Source: Nemania diffusa
Lineage: Eukaryota > Ascomycota > Sordariomycetes > Xylariales > Xylariaceae
Assembly (NCBI GenBank): GCA_038501195.1
Contig: JBBPUQ010000002.1
Location: 372,001 to 436,000 of the forward strand
Direction: 5' to 3'
DNA length: 64,000 nucleotides
Numbering within the stretch: the first letter of the stretch is position 1; each line of letters starts with the position of its first letter. Positions 11,306 through 24,293 of the stretch are shown piece after piece. The translations under genes were made by a program, and so were the position numbers. Under the pieces are notes generated by a model. It saw nothing but the letters and a program-made list of their open reading frames with translations, had not been told where the DNA came from and searched no databases.

Positions 11306-13849
11306 ATGATGACTAGCCACACCGAAGTAGTCCTCGGTGTGTGGCGGCGTTTAGATGCCATTGTATCGGCGGAAGAGGCGAAACCTATCACCCTCACGGG
11401 TCGGAGCTTGACAGTACCCGACATTGTGTCAATTGCACGGTCAGTTTCATATTCTGTACATCTAAGCCCCCCATCAACCTGAGAGGATTCTCTGACAAAC
11501 ACTACAGTTATAATGCAACTACAGAAATCAGTAGCTCCGCACTTGAGTCCATGAAACGCAGTCTTTCGGTGCTTGAAAATGGACTTCGAGATGGACATGT
11601 CATATATGGTACGAACCCCTTTCTTCAAATCTATAACTCTGAATCACTGATTAATTATGATCCGCTATAGGTGTGAATACCGGGTTCGGAGGGACAGCGG
11701 ATGTTCGCACAAGAAAAGTTCATGAGCTTCAGCATGCACTAATCAGAGAGCTTCACTACGGCATACTGCCGCCTGGGAAGAGAGACCATCACACTGCACT
11801 GGAGAAGTCAGACTCAAGAAAGCATCGCTATGATTTATCGCTCGAGGGCGGCATCGATGCTTCTGTCCTGCCCTGGTCTTGGACCCGTGCGGCGATAGCT
11901 ATCCGCATAAATTCTCTGATTTCTGGTTGCTCTGCGGTTCGGCCAGTCATAGTTGAAAGGATGCAGGATTTGTTAAAGTACGACATTATCCCTATGATCC
12001 CTCTTCGTGGCAGCATCTCAGCATCCGGGGACTTGAGCCCCCTATCCTACATCTGTGGGGCTATTTCTGGCAAGTCGACCATTCGAGTGATGTCGAGGGG
12101 CCTAGACGCCAAATATGCAAATACGGCATTTGCCGAGGCTAATTTAGAGCCAGTCACATTGCGAATGAAGGAGGGACTTGCCAGTAAGTGATACCGTAAC
12201 CCTCCTGCACCTACTACTGCATCTTGCGAGAGTTGATGTGTTCTTCGAGCATTTGAAAATAGCTTATTGGAGTGTCTTGTGCATAGCTAACTTTATTATC
12301 AAAAGTGACTAACGGAACCGCCATATCAACTGCCGTGGCTACTTTATGTCTTCATGATACCCACACATTAGCGCTTTTCGCTCAAATTAATACTGCTATG
12401 ACAGTTGAAGCTTTGAATGGGACTACGGAGAGTTTTCACAGTTTTTTCTCTGAAACGCGGCCTCATCCTGGACAGGTAGGCTAACAACCCAATCTTAGCA
12501 AATCTAACTCATGGGACGAAATAGGGGCTAACATTTCCAAGATCGAGTCCGCCCGCAACATCCTAGCTTTCTTGACGGGATCCAAGCTGACCAAAGTCAA
12601 CGACGGAGCCAACTCTTCACTGCGCCAGGATCGCTACTCAATCCGGACTGCACCACAATGGTTGGGACCTATGCTAGAGGATCTCGTTCTAGCCCATCAA
12701 CAAGTCTCGATTGAATGCAATTCAGCCACCGATAACCCCCTTGTAACCCCTGAGGGTGAATTTTTACACGGTGGAAACTTCCAGGCCAAGGCAGTGACCT
12801 CGGCGATGGAGAAGACACGACAGGCTGTCCAGGGCATAGGGCGCATGATTTTCAGTCAATGCACCGAACTCATGAACCCCGCCACGAACAGAGGCCTGCC
12901 TCCCAACCTGATTGCCGAAGATCCCAGCATCTCTCTCATATTCAAAGGCACCGACCTAAATATCGCGGCGCTGACGGCAGAGCTGGGCTTCCTCGCTAAC
13001 CCCGTCAACCACGTCCAGACGGCAGAAATGGGGAACCAGTCCCTGAACTCCCTAGCTCTCATCAGCGCCCGCTACACCCAAACCGCCAACGATGTCCTGT
13101 CACAGCTGATTGCAGCTCACCTAATTGCCGTGTGCCAAGCCTTGGACCTGCGTGCCATGAATGCTCAATTCCTAGCGCTTTATCAATCTGAATTTGAGCA
13201 ACTGCTTGCTAAACACTATACAACGGCCGGCAAGCCCGCGCCGTCCCACAACCCACCAGACTTGGCGGCAAATATACTAGCATCAGATGCGCAAGACTTA
13301 TCAGAGCGCGTCGTGCCTGAACCTCTTTCCGGCACAGTAGACGAGGAGTTCGCAGCATCACTCGAGGGACTCAGCAAGTCCCTCTGGACCCAGCTTCTCG
13401 TATCCCTCGACACGACAGCCAGCATGGACGCCTCAGACCGCTTCGTCGCCGTAGCAAAGTCGCTGCGCCCCATCGTGCTCGACAACGCGGCCTTCAGCCG
13501 CGACCCCGCGCTCCTCAGCCGGCTGACGGGCTTCACCGAGGCGCTCGGCGCCTCGATGCAGGAGGCGTGGTGCGCGAACAGGGACGCCTACGTGGTGCAC
13601 GGGGACGCGACGCCGGTCCTCGGCAAGGCGGCCAAGGCGATATACACCTTCGTGCGCCACACGCTGAGGGTGCCGCTGCTGTCGACGAGGAACTTGAAGA
13701 CGCCGACGCTGGAGGAGATGGAGAGTGGGCTCGGCGTGAATGGCTCGCAGGCGCCGACTGTGGGCTCGTATACGGGGGCGGTGTATCGGGGGCTGAGAGA
13801 TGGCTCGCTTATGAAAGTTGCAATAGAAGTATTGCAGAGCTGTGTGTGA
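11306..13849 (+). CDS. Aromatic amino acid ammonia-lyase (PAL/HAL family, MIO enzyme)
   Basis: I assemble five exons: 11306-11439, 11508-11608, 11671-12183, 12306-12475 and 12542-13849. Together they encode about 741 residues, the usual length for fungal PAL. The catalytic Tyr sits in VIYGVNTGFGG (Tyr about 78). The Ala-Ser-Gly triad that cyclises to the MIO electrophile is at about 196-198 (SISASGDLSPLS). NGTA, TDNPLV, the substrate-binding RYSIRTAPQWLGP and HPGQ motifs are all present. The enzyme removes ammonia from an aromatic amino acid, typically Phe to trans-cinnamate, feeding phenylpropanoid or benzoate routes. At the aryl-selectivity dyad it has Glu-Leu (about 105-106) rather than Phe-Leu (PAL) or His-Leu/Gln (TAL and fungal PAL), so its substrate should not be assumed. 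Introns are short with clear CTAAC-type branch sites. An alternative start codon lies 3 bp downstream. Confidence 0.88.
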
Positions 13850-14435
13850 TAGGACACTTTACACTATTGTACCTTTAGCTGGGCAAGTGGGCGCGGTGTA
13901 GTCTCGCCTAGAATAGGAGGGAACGGAAGCCAAGCAAGATTTGAGTGTGTGCGATGTCTTTATCCTCTGGCGGTTCGGTCGGGTTACAACTCGTCCCGTC
14001 CCTTGCAGTATTGACAGCTATTGACGAAAATTACACAAAATGTTGATGAAGCCAACTCGGGATAGATAGATGCTGGTTCTAGCGCTAGAGGTTGTTAACC
14101 TGAGAATTTTTTGTCTAAGTTTACGAAATTTCCAATCTAGTTTAAATTCTGCGATCTGTCCATGTTCTGACGTGTCACCTTTCCCCCCTATCCCGACCAT
14201 TTCACACCGTACCCAACCAAGACGAGGCTCACTCGTCAACCTCGGGCATTCTATAGCCAAATCGCGAATTGCAAAATAATATAGCCCGTGGCACAGTTTT
14301 TCCTGTTGTATGACTGAACCTCTACCTAAGTTACTCTCCACCGTTAGAATGATTTTGAAAGTAGAGGCCGCTTCTGGCATCCCACTTCCAAGAATCTACT
14401 TTGCTTTCAGCATTACCACCCCACGAAGGTTTGTG
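13850..14435. other. Intergenic region, ammonia-lyase to DUF7924-like gene
   Basis: This is the 3'-to-3' gap between convergent genes. It is AT-moderate, and I see no recognisable ORF or RNA. Confidence 0.5.
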
Positions 14436-15914
14436 CTACTTAGACGCCATTTTTGTAATATCCTCCGAGGATCGCTGGTGGCGCTTCGAGAGGCGAGCCG
14501 ACCTTCGACGCTCCTCGGACGATCGTAGAGTCGTCGGCGCGCAGGATGGTATATCAATAATTTTATAGCTAGACTCGTCATCGATACCACATGGTAGCAG
14601 AGCCCCTCTCTTTGTGCGCCTATATCGCGTGAAATTAGCTGGCGGATGTAGCTCTCTAATCTTGCCCCAATCGTTGGGAGAAGAATTCCTCTTCTGTGTG
14701 GGAGAAGACGCTCCTGGTAACTCATCAGGATCGGTGATGGGTTGGAGGCCGCTGCGAAGTTGGTTCCAGTGTTTCTTTAGCTGGTCTTTCAGGGCATACG
14801 CCTGGCCCTTCGCGTGGTCTTGTTCGTTCCTGATGCCTCTGTAGCCATCCTTGTGCCGTTGGTAAGTGCCCTTTACAGGTGCCGCCGCGTATTGGTATTG
14901 GTGGTATTCAAGCATGTTGGTGTCCTCCGACAGAGTAGCGTAATGTGCATAGAAGTTGATGAGAGTACCGTCTGTAGTAAAGGTCCTGACTTCTGCATGG
15001 CCGGGGGGGTCAGATTTCCCCATGAGTGACAGGGCCTGGTTCCGGGAGTAAACAAGAGCCGCTCCATCATAGCCGCTCTGCAGCTCTGCTTCTGCCATAT
15101 TCCCGTCGGGGCCCTTCCACTCTCCTGCTAAATGCGGTAATGTTATAGAATAAGGGTTATCATTGTAAAGAACGGCCCCGCTAACATGCTCGTTGACAGG
15201 AAATGGTTTGTATTTTCGTATTACTAGGCCTTCGGTAAAGTTAGGCTGTGGAGCTGAGAGACCATTGTTAAAACCGACATTTTTTGGAAAAGCCGTAAAT
15301 GCCTGGTTAAAGACTTTTTGATAACTATCGTCGTTGTATTCTTTTAGCATATGCCGGCTTACCACGTGGGCCACGGTCGCCTCGTTACCGGCCCCCGAAA
15401 TAGCACGAGAGTAGTGCCTAAACCTTGATTCAGGGGGAGAAGCCGTTGCACGAGATCTGGCGTGTTGTTCTTGGATATTCTCGAGATTGGTAGGAGGCTT
15501 AGAGTCAAGGGGGCCGAGGATGCCGTTCCGAAGGGCACGGACGGCGAAACCAGGCGACGTTGTTGAGATGGCCTCTGTCGATGACGAGTCGGCCGTGGAG
15601 TCGAGAGCAGTAGATGTGGGCGCCGACTCCTGACTTGCTCCCTTCTTCTTTGCCATCTTGTTGAGGCGGGCCAAGTTCTTCCGGGTCAGCCGCGCCCGCT
15701 TTAGCTCGTGTTCGTGGTCCTGGTCGCCGTCATCTTCGCTGTCCATCTGCCGTTTGCATACCTGTGTTGCTGGGGGGGCTTGCTCGTGCCCCTCGACCTT
15801 GAGCTGAGGGAGGGAGGTGTCTCGGCACTTGGGAGGCTTAGACTGTGGATGTAGTCTAGTGGTCTGCATGATATCCTCGGCTAGTCGTTGGCTCGCGCCA
15901 GGGAACGTCTCCAT
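14436..15914 (-). CDS. DUF7924-like protein with a PD-(D/E)XK nuclease-type core
   Basis: This is a single-exon protein of about 492 residues, taking the first ATG of the frame at 15912-15914; the frame is open 19 codons further upstream. The N-terminal 150 residues are low-complexity and basic, with a likely nuclear signal (KRARLTRKNLARLNKMAKKKG). The middle contains LPHLAGEWKGPDGNMAEAE (E-W-K near residue 262), the ExK pattern of restriction-endonuclease-like folds, followed by a helix beginning SGYDGAAL. The C-terminus is again basic and disordered (RRSARLSKRHQRS). This layout matches a large family of Pezizomycotina proteins of unknown role, often lineage-specific and found in accessory regions. 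No enzyme activity is shown for the family as far as I know. It sits among metabolic genes but has no obvious link to them. Confidence 0.6.
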   Translation of the reverse strand: METFPGASQRLAEDIMQTTRLHPQSKPPKCRDTSLPQLKVEGHEQAPPATQVCKRQMDSEDDGDQDHEHELKRARLTRKNLARLNKMAKKKGASQESAPTSTALDSTADSSSTEAISTTSPGFAVRALRNGILGPLDSKPPTNLENIQEQHARSRATASPPESRFRHYSRAISGAGNEATVAHVVSRHMLKEYNDDSYQKVFNQAFTAFPKNVGFNNGLSAPQPNFTEGLVIRKYKPFPVNEHVSGAVLYNDNPYSITLPHLAGEWKGPDGNMAEAELQSGYDGAALVYSRNQALSLMGKSDPPGHAEVRTFTTDGTLINFYAHYATLSEDTNMLEYHQYQYAAAPVKGTYQRHKDGYRGIRNEQDHAKGQAYALKDQLKKHWNQLRSGLQPITDPDELPGASSPTQKRNSSPNDWGKIRELHPPANFTRYRRTKRGALLPCGIDDESSYKIIDIPSCAPTTLRSSEERRRSARLSKRHQRSSEDITKMASK

Positions 15915-16802
15915 ACCGCTTGTTCTACTTCCTCGACTCCAGGTGATCGTACGCCCGTTCGCGTCAATCAAGCCCTCTTTGCTAGTAATATATCGTTCTC
16001 TTATGTCGAGTCGAGTCCCACCCGCAGGATTTTTATACCTAGCGAGCTATCTATCATTCGCTTCCACGAAAAAGTGTTGGCGATTACACACCTACGCTCT
16101 TAGCTGCAGCAGCGGCGGCCAGCAGTTTCGTATACTCGGCCTTGGTCGCTGTCGCACGAGAATGGTTGGTCCGCACCTTGGTAAGTCCGCCATTCATAGT
16201 AGAAAATGCACTGTCGCGTACAGGGTAGTTGGTTTTTGTATCACGGCCTACTGAGAGCCGCAGGGTCGTGGGTTCTGTGCCATGCAGTTACAGAGATGTG
16301 TTTTGGTTGAGATGATCATTTGAGCCGCGCGCTTACGAAATGCTCACTATTGTAGGCCGCAGGGATGTGTTGGTGGCTAGTATCGATTGGCTGCGGGCCG
16401 CCGTCTGCGGGGCGGGTCCGGGGTAAGTCGCATGGCCCACCCCAAGCTTTAGCCTCCTATTCGCTATTTATTCGCGGCAGGTCCGCCCGTTCGTGAAACC
16501 TTCGAGGTGACATCCAATCGATTGGGACGGCTTGACTGATTCCACCTAAGACATAATTTATTCAAATAAAGCCCATTGGAGGAAGTAAGTCCAAGTGGCT
16601 TATTGTATCATGCAAGGAGCGCAATAGTTATATCTATTTTAATTGAGTGCGTAGATGAATCATCTACTACTACAATCTTTAAGCCCTGCCCCTAACTTTG
16701 CATCTTACCCATACTATATCCCAACGCACCCGCTCCGCTTAGTTACTAATCTTTGACTATCCGTCTAGCTCAGCCCTCTGCTCTCGGAGCCGATGAGTCG
16801 TC
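15915..16802. other. Intergenic region, DUF7924-like gene to aldo-keto reductase
   Basis: It contains the promoter of the DUF7924-like gene and the 3' flank of the reductase. A GC-rich segment near 16375-16440 and a phrase resembling a tRNA T-arm near 16257-16275 (GCAGGGTCGTGGGTTCTG) stand out. No complete tRNA fold is present. Confidence 0.45.
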
Positions 16803-18128
16803 TCAAGCCGTGACCTCGGTCGTGTCGTTGGAATCCAGCCACTGAACGGCCATTTCAGGAAGCCTTTCACCCGAGACGTTGAATTCCTCGAGGAATGTGT
16901 CGACTTCATCCATATCCTCATCTGTGAGTTTCACCTCGTAAATATTCTCTTTGACGCGCTCGAGGCTGGCGGCGCCGGGAATCGGGATGATCTTGGGCAT
17001 GCCGGGGCGATGGGAGAGAGCCACGAGCCAGTTGATCGAAAATCTTTCGTGGATGGTGTTAGCGAGTTCCATCCGGATGACATTTTTGTACTATTATATA
17101 AACCATATGTTGGAGCGAAGCATTAAAAGACGAGTGAGATACGTACTGAGCCGGGGTGCACCCTTTCTTAGCCGCCCACTCCCTAACCTTCTCAACCAGC
17201 TTGAAATTGGCATCGAAGTGCGCGGCCTGGAAGCGCGGAAGTTGTTGGAAATACGTATACATTTCCTCGGGCTTCTTAACCTTGCCCGTCAGGAACCCGC
17301 TCTGCAAAAAGTTAGCCCACAACAGCCCGGAAGATAGGATACCGGAACACCCACGCCAAGCGGCGAGTACGCGAAAACCGGGATCCCGAACTCCGCGCAC
17401 GCCGCACAGATGCCGTTGCGCAGCGGCTCGGTGTAAAAAAGCGAGAGCTCGACCTCCACGCCCACGACCTTGACGACCTTGACGGCCTGGCGGATGGTTT
17501 TCGCGTTGACCTCGCTGAGCGTCACGCCCCCGATCTTCCCTGCTTGCACGTAGCTATCAATGACGCGCAGGGACTGGATGTACTCCTCCTGCGTGGTCCG
17601 CCGCGCCATCTCCCAGGTGTCGATCGTGGCTTTGTCGCCGAGGAGAGCGAGGCAGTTCTCGATGGACTCGCGCGTGTAGGCGGGGCTGTTGTCTACTGCC
17701 ATGGGGAGACGCATGCCGCCTTTGATGCTGATTACGACCCTGTAATAGGATCCATATTAATACTATGGCATTTATTAACCGAGACATAGGCGGCGCTGCG
17801 CTTGCGATAGGAGGGCGGTATCATGGGCTTACTTCTTGGCATCGTTGGGGTATTTTTCGAAATACTGCTTCAGCAAGGTCAAAGAGTTATCCTGAAGAGA
17901 TGAGCCGTAGAACTCGCTGCCGTTTAGGAAGTTGGCGCCGGCGTCGATGGCTGCTTTGATTGCGGCGATTTTTTCGTCAACTGAGATTGGTTTCTCCCGA
18001 GGTAGACCGAGGCCTGGAGATTGTTAATTCTTTTCTATGTACCCTCTGTAGAAGGGACATATATATCACTTACTCATCAGGCCGTAGCCGATGTTCTCCA
18101 CCTCTTTTCCAACAATTTTATAAGCCAT
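16803..18128 (-). CDS. Aldo-keto reductase, pyridoxal reductase (AKR8)-like
   Basis: This is a minus-strand gene with several short introns. The start ATG is at 18126-18128, in MAYKIVGKEVENIGYGLMS. The product is a TIM-barrel NADPH-dependent reductase. FLNGSEFYG holds the catalytic Tyr at the AKR position, but Asn stands where most AKRs have the catalytic Asp. VISIKGG supplies the active-site Lys. KIGGVTLSEVNA, VFAYSPLGVGVLTG-type sequence and IIPIPGAASLERVKEN (cofactor phosphate binding) follow in order. Overall similarity is to pyridoxal reductases such as fission yeast Plr1, which reduce pyridoxal to pyridoxine. Many cluster-borne relatives reduce other carbonyls. It lies at the edge of the pathway gene group, so either housekeeping vitamin B6 metabolism or a tailoring step is possible. 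Confidence 0.8.
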
Positions 18129-19351
18129 CTTCACGGGTAAGACTAGGATATGGGTAGAGGAAAATAGAAAAGCCCTAGGATTTATGAGAGAGAATAGTGT
18201 GTTTGTGCGTGTAGGAGTGTATGAAGAACGAAATCCAAACATAGAACTGTTAAGTCTTGAGAATCTCTCGCCTTTATATATCCAAGCTAGAGCCATACCG
18301 AGCTGTGCTGATACACGCTACTGTCTAGATTCCTCGCTACATTCTGACGGACATAAGGATACAGGAAATCCGATGGAACAAAACACGGAAATCTATCCTA
18401 CCCGCTTCGAAAGAGCCGTATGTCGAATTATGAAGGCGCGATGTATTTGGTTTGTGGTCGAGTGATGCCGAGAGCCATTATTCACGATAATGTGGGGATG
18501 TATTAGTGACATCTATATGTACAAGCTAAACGGCATGCCACCGCTATTACAAGGCTTGAGAATAACTATAGCAGGAGAATATGTAGAAGTGAAAACAGCT
18601 TATGGTAGTATTTTCTACATGTAGGTAGCGAGACGTCGTACCTCCTTGTATGAACTATACCGAAAAGAGTTTGTGCTCTCCTATTGGTTGGAGTTGAAAC
18701 AGTTGGGTTTACGGACTTAAGCTCTGGTTGCATGTTTAAGTGGGGCTTCGGTCAAAGGGGGCATGAAACCAATTCTATGGGTTGGCCTATATGATGATCT
18801 AAAGAGATGAATTACAAAAGGTTAACAGAGAGAGAGAGAGCGCAGTATAAAATTAGTAAACGTGAAATATCGGTGTGGCCTCTGAGGTTGTTCGGGTTAC
18901 TTGAGGGCTACTTGGCTTATAGAACGTGGGGTGCCTTATTTCTTAGGAGTAAGTGTTCCTAATTGGGCCAAACATAGACACAGCTACCACATGTGATTAT
19001 AGTATAGGTGATTAACCACGAATATAAAACTCACTTACTTCTAGCGCTACTTTATGTCGTGCTGGAATAAACTTTTCAACCCTACGACCTGTTTTATTCA
19101 TAAACAGATTACAAATTGAGTTTAAGAGAGACAATGAATGTACCATAATCAAGAGGCAACAGACGAGGCAAATCATACGTAATTGGGATCTTGGGTTTTT
19201 TTCTTGTGGTATATCTAGCCATATTGTATATGTAATTCATGGTTACCGACAAATCTATTGGCGGCGGGAACAGGAACCAGAAGGGCTACAGGGCCATCTA
19301 ACAACCGAGTATGTCGTCTTCTTTTTAACATTATTTTTCACATTCCTGTCT
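18129..19351. other. Intergenic region, aldo-keto reductase to lysyl-tRNA synthetase
   Basis: The reductase promoter lies at the left. The rest is AT-moderate with an (AG)n run near 18824-18840. No gene or RNA was recognised. Confidence 0.5.
18272..18280 (-). promoter_or_regulatory. TATA box of the aldo-keto reductase gene
   Basis: On the minus strand the sequence is TATATAAAG, about 145 bp upstream of the start codon of the aldo-keto reductase. It is a near-perfect TATA element with a plausible leader length. Confidence 0.45.
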
Positions 19352-21652
<2,301 letters not shown>

Positions 21653-23128
21653 GACGAGATGGGTATGGTTGTCTTGAGGATCGTTATGACGACCTGAATC
21701 CTAAACTCGCGAAGAGTGCGAGGAGCGCAGTTATAGCGGATTGGCGGGGTTCCGGTTTCGCGGGGTAAATTTTTTTTTCCTAATAAAAGTCACTGCGATT
21801 GAGTCACTGTCATTCAGGCTGCAGGTGGGGGCGGGGCTAGGTAGAAGGATCTTTGGTGTGCTGGAACCTGATCCCTTCCTAAAGTGGCCCTTTAATAAAG
21901 TACCTTTCTGCTCATGTAGGTAACCGCAGAATAAATAGACTGACTCTTTTTGCCTTCCTACCTCGCATACCTCAGTCATGCAATTCATTTTTCTAAATAT
22001 GAGCTTGGAAATGAATGCGACCGATTTACGGCATTACGAAGCAAATATACTACAGAGTACCTAGTAGCCATTGCACCAAGATACGCGGATGAATGAAATA
22101 TTGCCTACGTGAGTATGCTGCTAGCATGCATAAATAACAACTTAGGCACATAAAAGAATTAAGGTCTTGTTGATCATTTCTCATGCTACTTAAGGTAAAA
22201 GATGTTGTGGGGCGCTCGCGCTTGTTTGGTGATAGCTAGCGAATCCGGTAGGCAAGGTAGTATGTTTTACGTACCTAATTAGTAGCTTCTTGTGACCATT
22301 GAGGTCTTTTTCTTCTGTATTATCCTGTTTTCTAATGTTGTTGCAATCTTATAAGCTCGCGCGATTGAACTAGCGGAGATTCTAGGCATCATGCTTGCTA
22401 TCTAGGTATTTTCTTACCCTAGGTATCGGCAGACGTCGCGTCTAATCGCTGGGCAGCCAGGGTCTTCAGCTACAGCGAGCTCAGCTCAGCTATCGCGTTC
22501 ATGCTAGATATTCTGTACCTAGTCATTGCTTTGATCCAATTGGGATCGAATCAACTCAATATACCTGCACCTGCGCTCTATTTGCCTACCTTACCCCAGG
22601 TATTGTGCCTCTCGACAATGGTCTCCAGCGACTCCCCGTCCCGAGAAGGGAGGCCGGCCGAGTCGCCCACGCCGACGACTATCAGGAGGACCATGTCGTC
22701 ACGGTCGGTAGCATTGGACGTACGGAGTTTTTTGAGTTCCGGGGGTTCGCTTCCCCGACCACAGTCTACGCAGGAAAGGATCAGTGATATTCTCGAGGTT
22801 TGTCTCCCCGCATCGAGTCTCCGAGTCTCATGATAGTGCGAGCACGCATAATCTACCTATACTAGTGAGCCAGCAGCCAAGCTTCTATAGGCATCTGGCC
22901 CCGCTGCCGCCACGATCCACAGAATTGCGTGATTGTATTCTGCAGAAAGTTATTATCATCCCACCTTATCAGCCCAATCTAAGTAGTATACCAAGGACCG
23001 TGCAGCTTGGAGAGTTTGCGAGTCTTTGCGCGAGACTGACCGTGTGGTCTATCATCCAGGTTGGGAGACAGCGCGCCGGTTCCTTGCATACTTCCTCACA
23101 AGGCCGCTCCCCCCGACGATCATCCATC
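21653..23128. other. Intergenic region with possible 5' exon of the DUF202 gene
   Basis: This is the divergent region between LysRS and the DUF202 gene. An open frame at 22618-22833 starts MVSSDSPSREGRPAESP and is Ser/Arg/Pro-rich. It could be an upstream exon or 5' leader of the DUF202 gene, since donor-like GTTTGT follows at about 22798. The evidence is weak. Confidence 0.4.
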
Positions 23129-23832
23129 ATGCCCTCCGAGCGCGACTCGCCCTGGCCTGACCAGGCCCAGGACCAGGTTGATGAGCCCGACGAAAGAACG
23201 AGCTTCCGCATAGCTGGAAATACCGTCAATTACCAAGGCACGCAGACGAGCGCGAGTCTTCGGAGTCGCCAGCCGCCCCCGCAACCCGACATGACTCCCG
23301 CCGGTCAGAATGGGAATACAACCCATGAAGAGAAGAAGCATTGGCTATGGCATCACTTCGATGGTCTCTGGTCAATCGAGCTGGAGAACACGGGCAGTGT
23401 GGCTAGAGACCACCTGGCCGTAGGTATGTTCGATCCGCTGGCTTACTCACTCGTGCTTTAGCGACTGTAGAACTGACATGCAGCGCACACGCAGAACGAA
23501 CTTTTCTCGCCTGGCTGCGGACGTCTCTCGCGTTCGCCTCAATTGGGATAGCCATCACTCAGCTGTTTCGCCTCAATGCCTCGCTGACCGATGGACAGAC
23601 AGATCAGCATTATCGACGCCTTGGACGACCACTTGGCGCGACTTTCATCGGCATCTCGATATTAGTGTTGTTGTTAGGATACCAGAGGTTTTACGAACCT
23701 CAGCAGTGGTTACTAAAAGGGAAATTTCCGGCGTCTAGAGGGCCAATCATCTTAATATCTCTTGTGGCGTTTGCTCTTATGCTTATCAGTCTCGTTGTCG
23801 TGGTGGTCGTGCAGCCACCTAGCACTAATTAA
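23129..23832 (+). CDS. DUF202 (YidH-like) small membrane protein
   Basis: There are two exons (23129-23423 and 23495-23832) with a 71-bp intron, giving about 210 residues. The first 95 residues are hydrophilic and Pro/Gln-rich. After the splice the sequence reads ERTFLAWLRTSLAFASIGIAITQLF, the hallmark block of the DUF202 family with its first membrane helix. Two more hydrophobic helices follow (GATFIGISILVLLLGY and IILISLVAFALMLISLVVVVVV). The protein therefore has three C-terminal membrane segments and a cytosolic tail. The fold is shared with the membrane part of the yeast vacuolar VTC complex, but no role is established for most fungal members. An additional upstream exon near 22.6 kb cannot be excluded. 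Confidence 0.75.
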
Positions 23833-24293
23833 TCCCAATATTTCTTATAGCGGATAAACCTACCTAGGTAGTATTCACTCTTAGTAAATTCAACATTGTA
23901 GTATCCTCTTTGGTTATGTCACCTGTATGCTGTATATTCTACGCATATTTACCTCTTGTAAGCTCTAGCCATCCACTCTATAACTTCAGTGCTGTCGGTC
24001 TGCAACTACCTGCCTACTTAGGCAGGGAGCTAGGGGGCTTTATACAGGGTCTTATGTACTGGATCTGTAATTCGGCACTTACCCCACTATTCTTTCCACG
24101 CCGAACTGGACTGGACCAATACCAATCATCGAACCAACTTTAAACCTAGCTCTAGTTCAATTAAAGCGGCACCTGCTTTTGTACTACAACAAGGTGCTCG
24201 GACTTAGACTACGGCAGTCGATGTGGTACTGTCTTCATAGATCAGCCTGCGAGATGAGTAGTAGTAAAAAGAGTACAAGAAGATTACCATAGG
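23833..24293. other. Intergenic region, DUF202 gene to helicase
   Basis: This is a short gap with a palindromic CCTACCTAGGTAG near 23863. It holds the helicase promoter. No gene is seen. Confidence 0.45.

Noticed and set aside
12476..12541. Apparent splice-site lesion in the ammonia-lyase (no in-frame AG near 12520-12524)
   Set aside because: Placing the acceptor at CCAAG (12540-12541) gives HPGQ followed by IESARNI, exactly as in relatives, with a GCTAAC branch site 13 bp upstream. The gene is intact.
16230..16300. Possible tRNA gene (GGTCGTGGGTTCTG resembles a T-arm)
   Set aside because: No matching acceptor stem, D-arm or anticodon arm can be folded. At most it is a distant relic.
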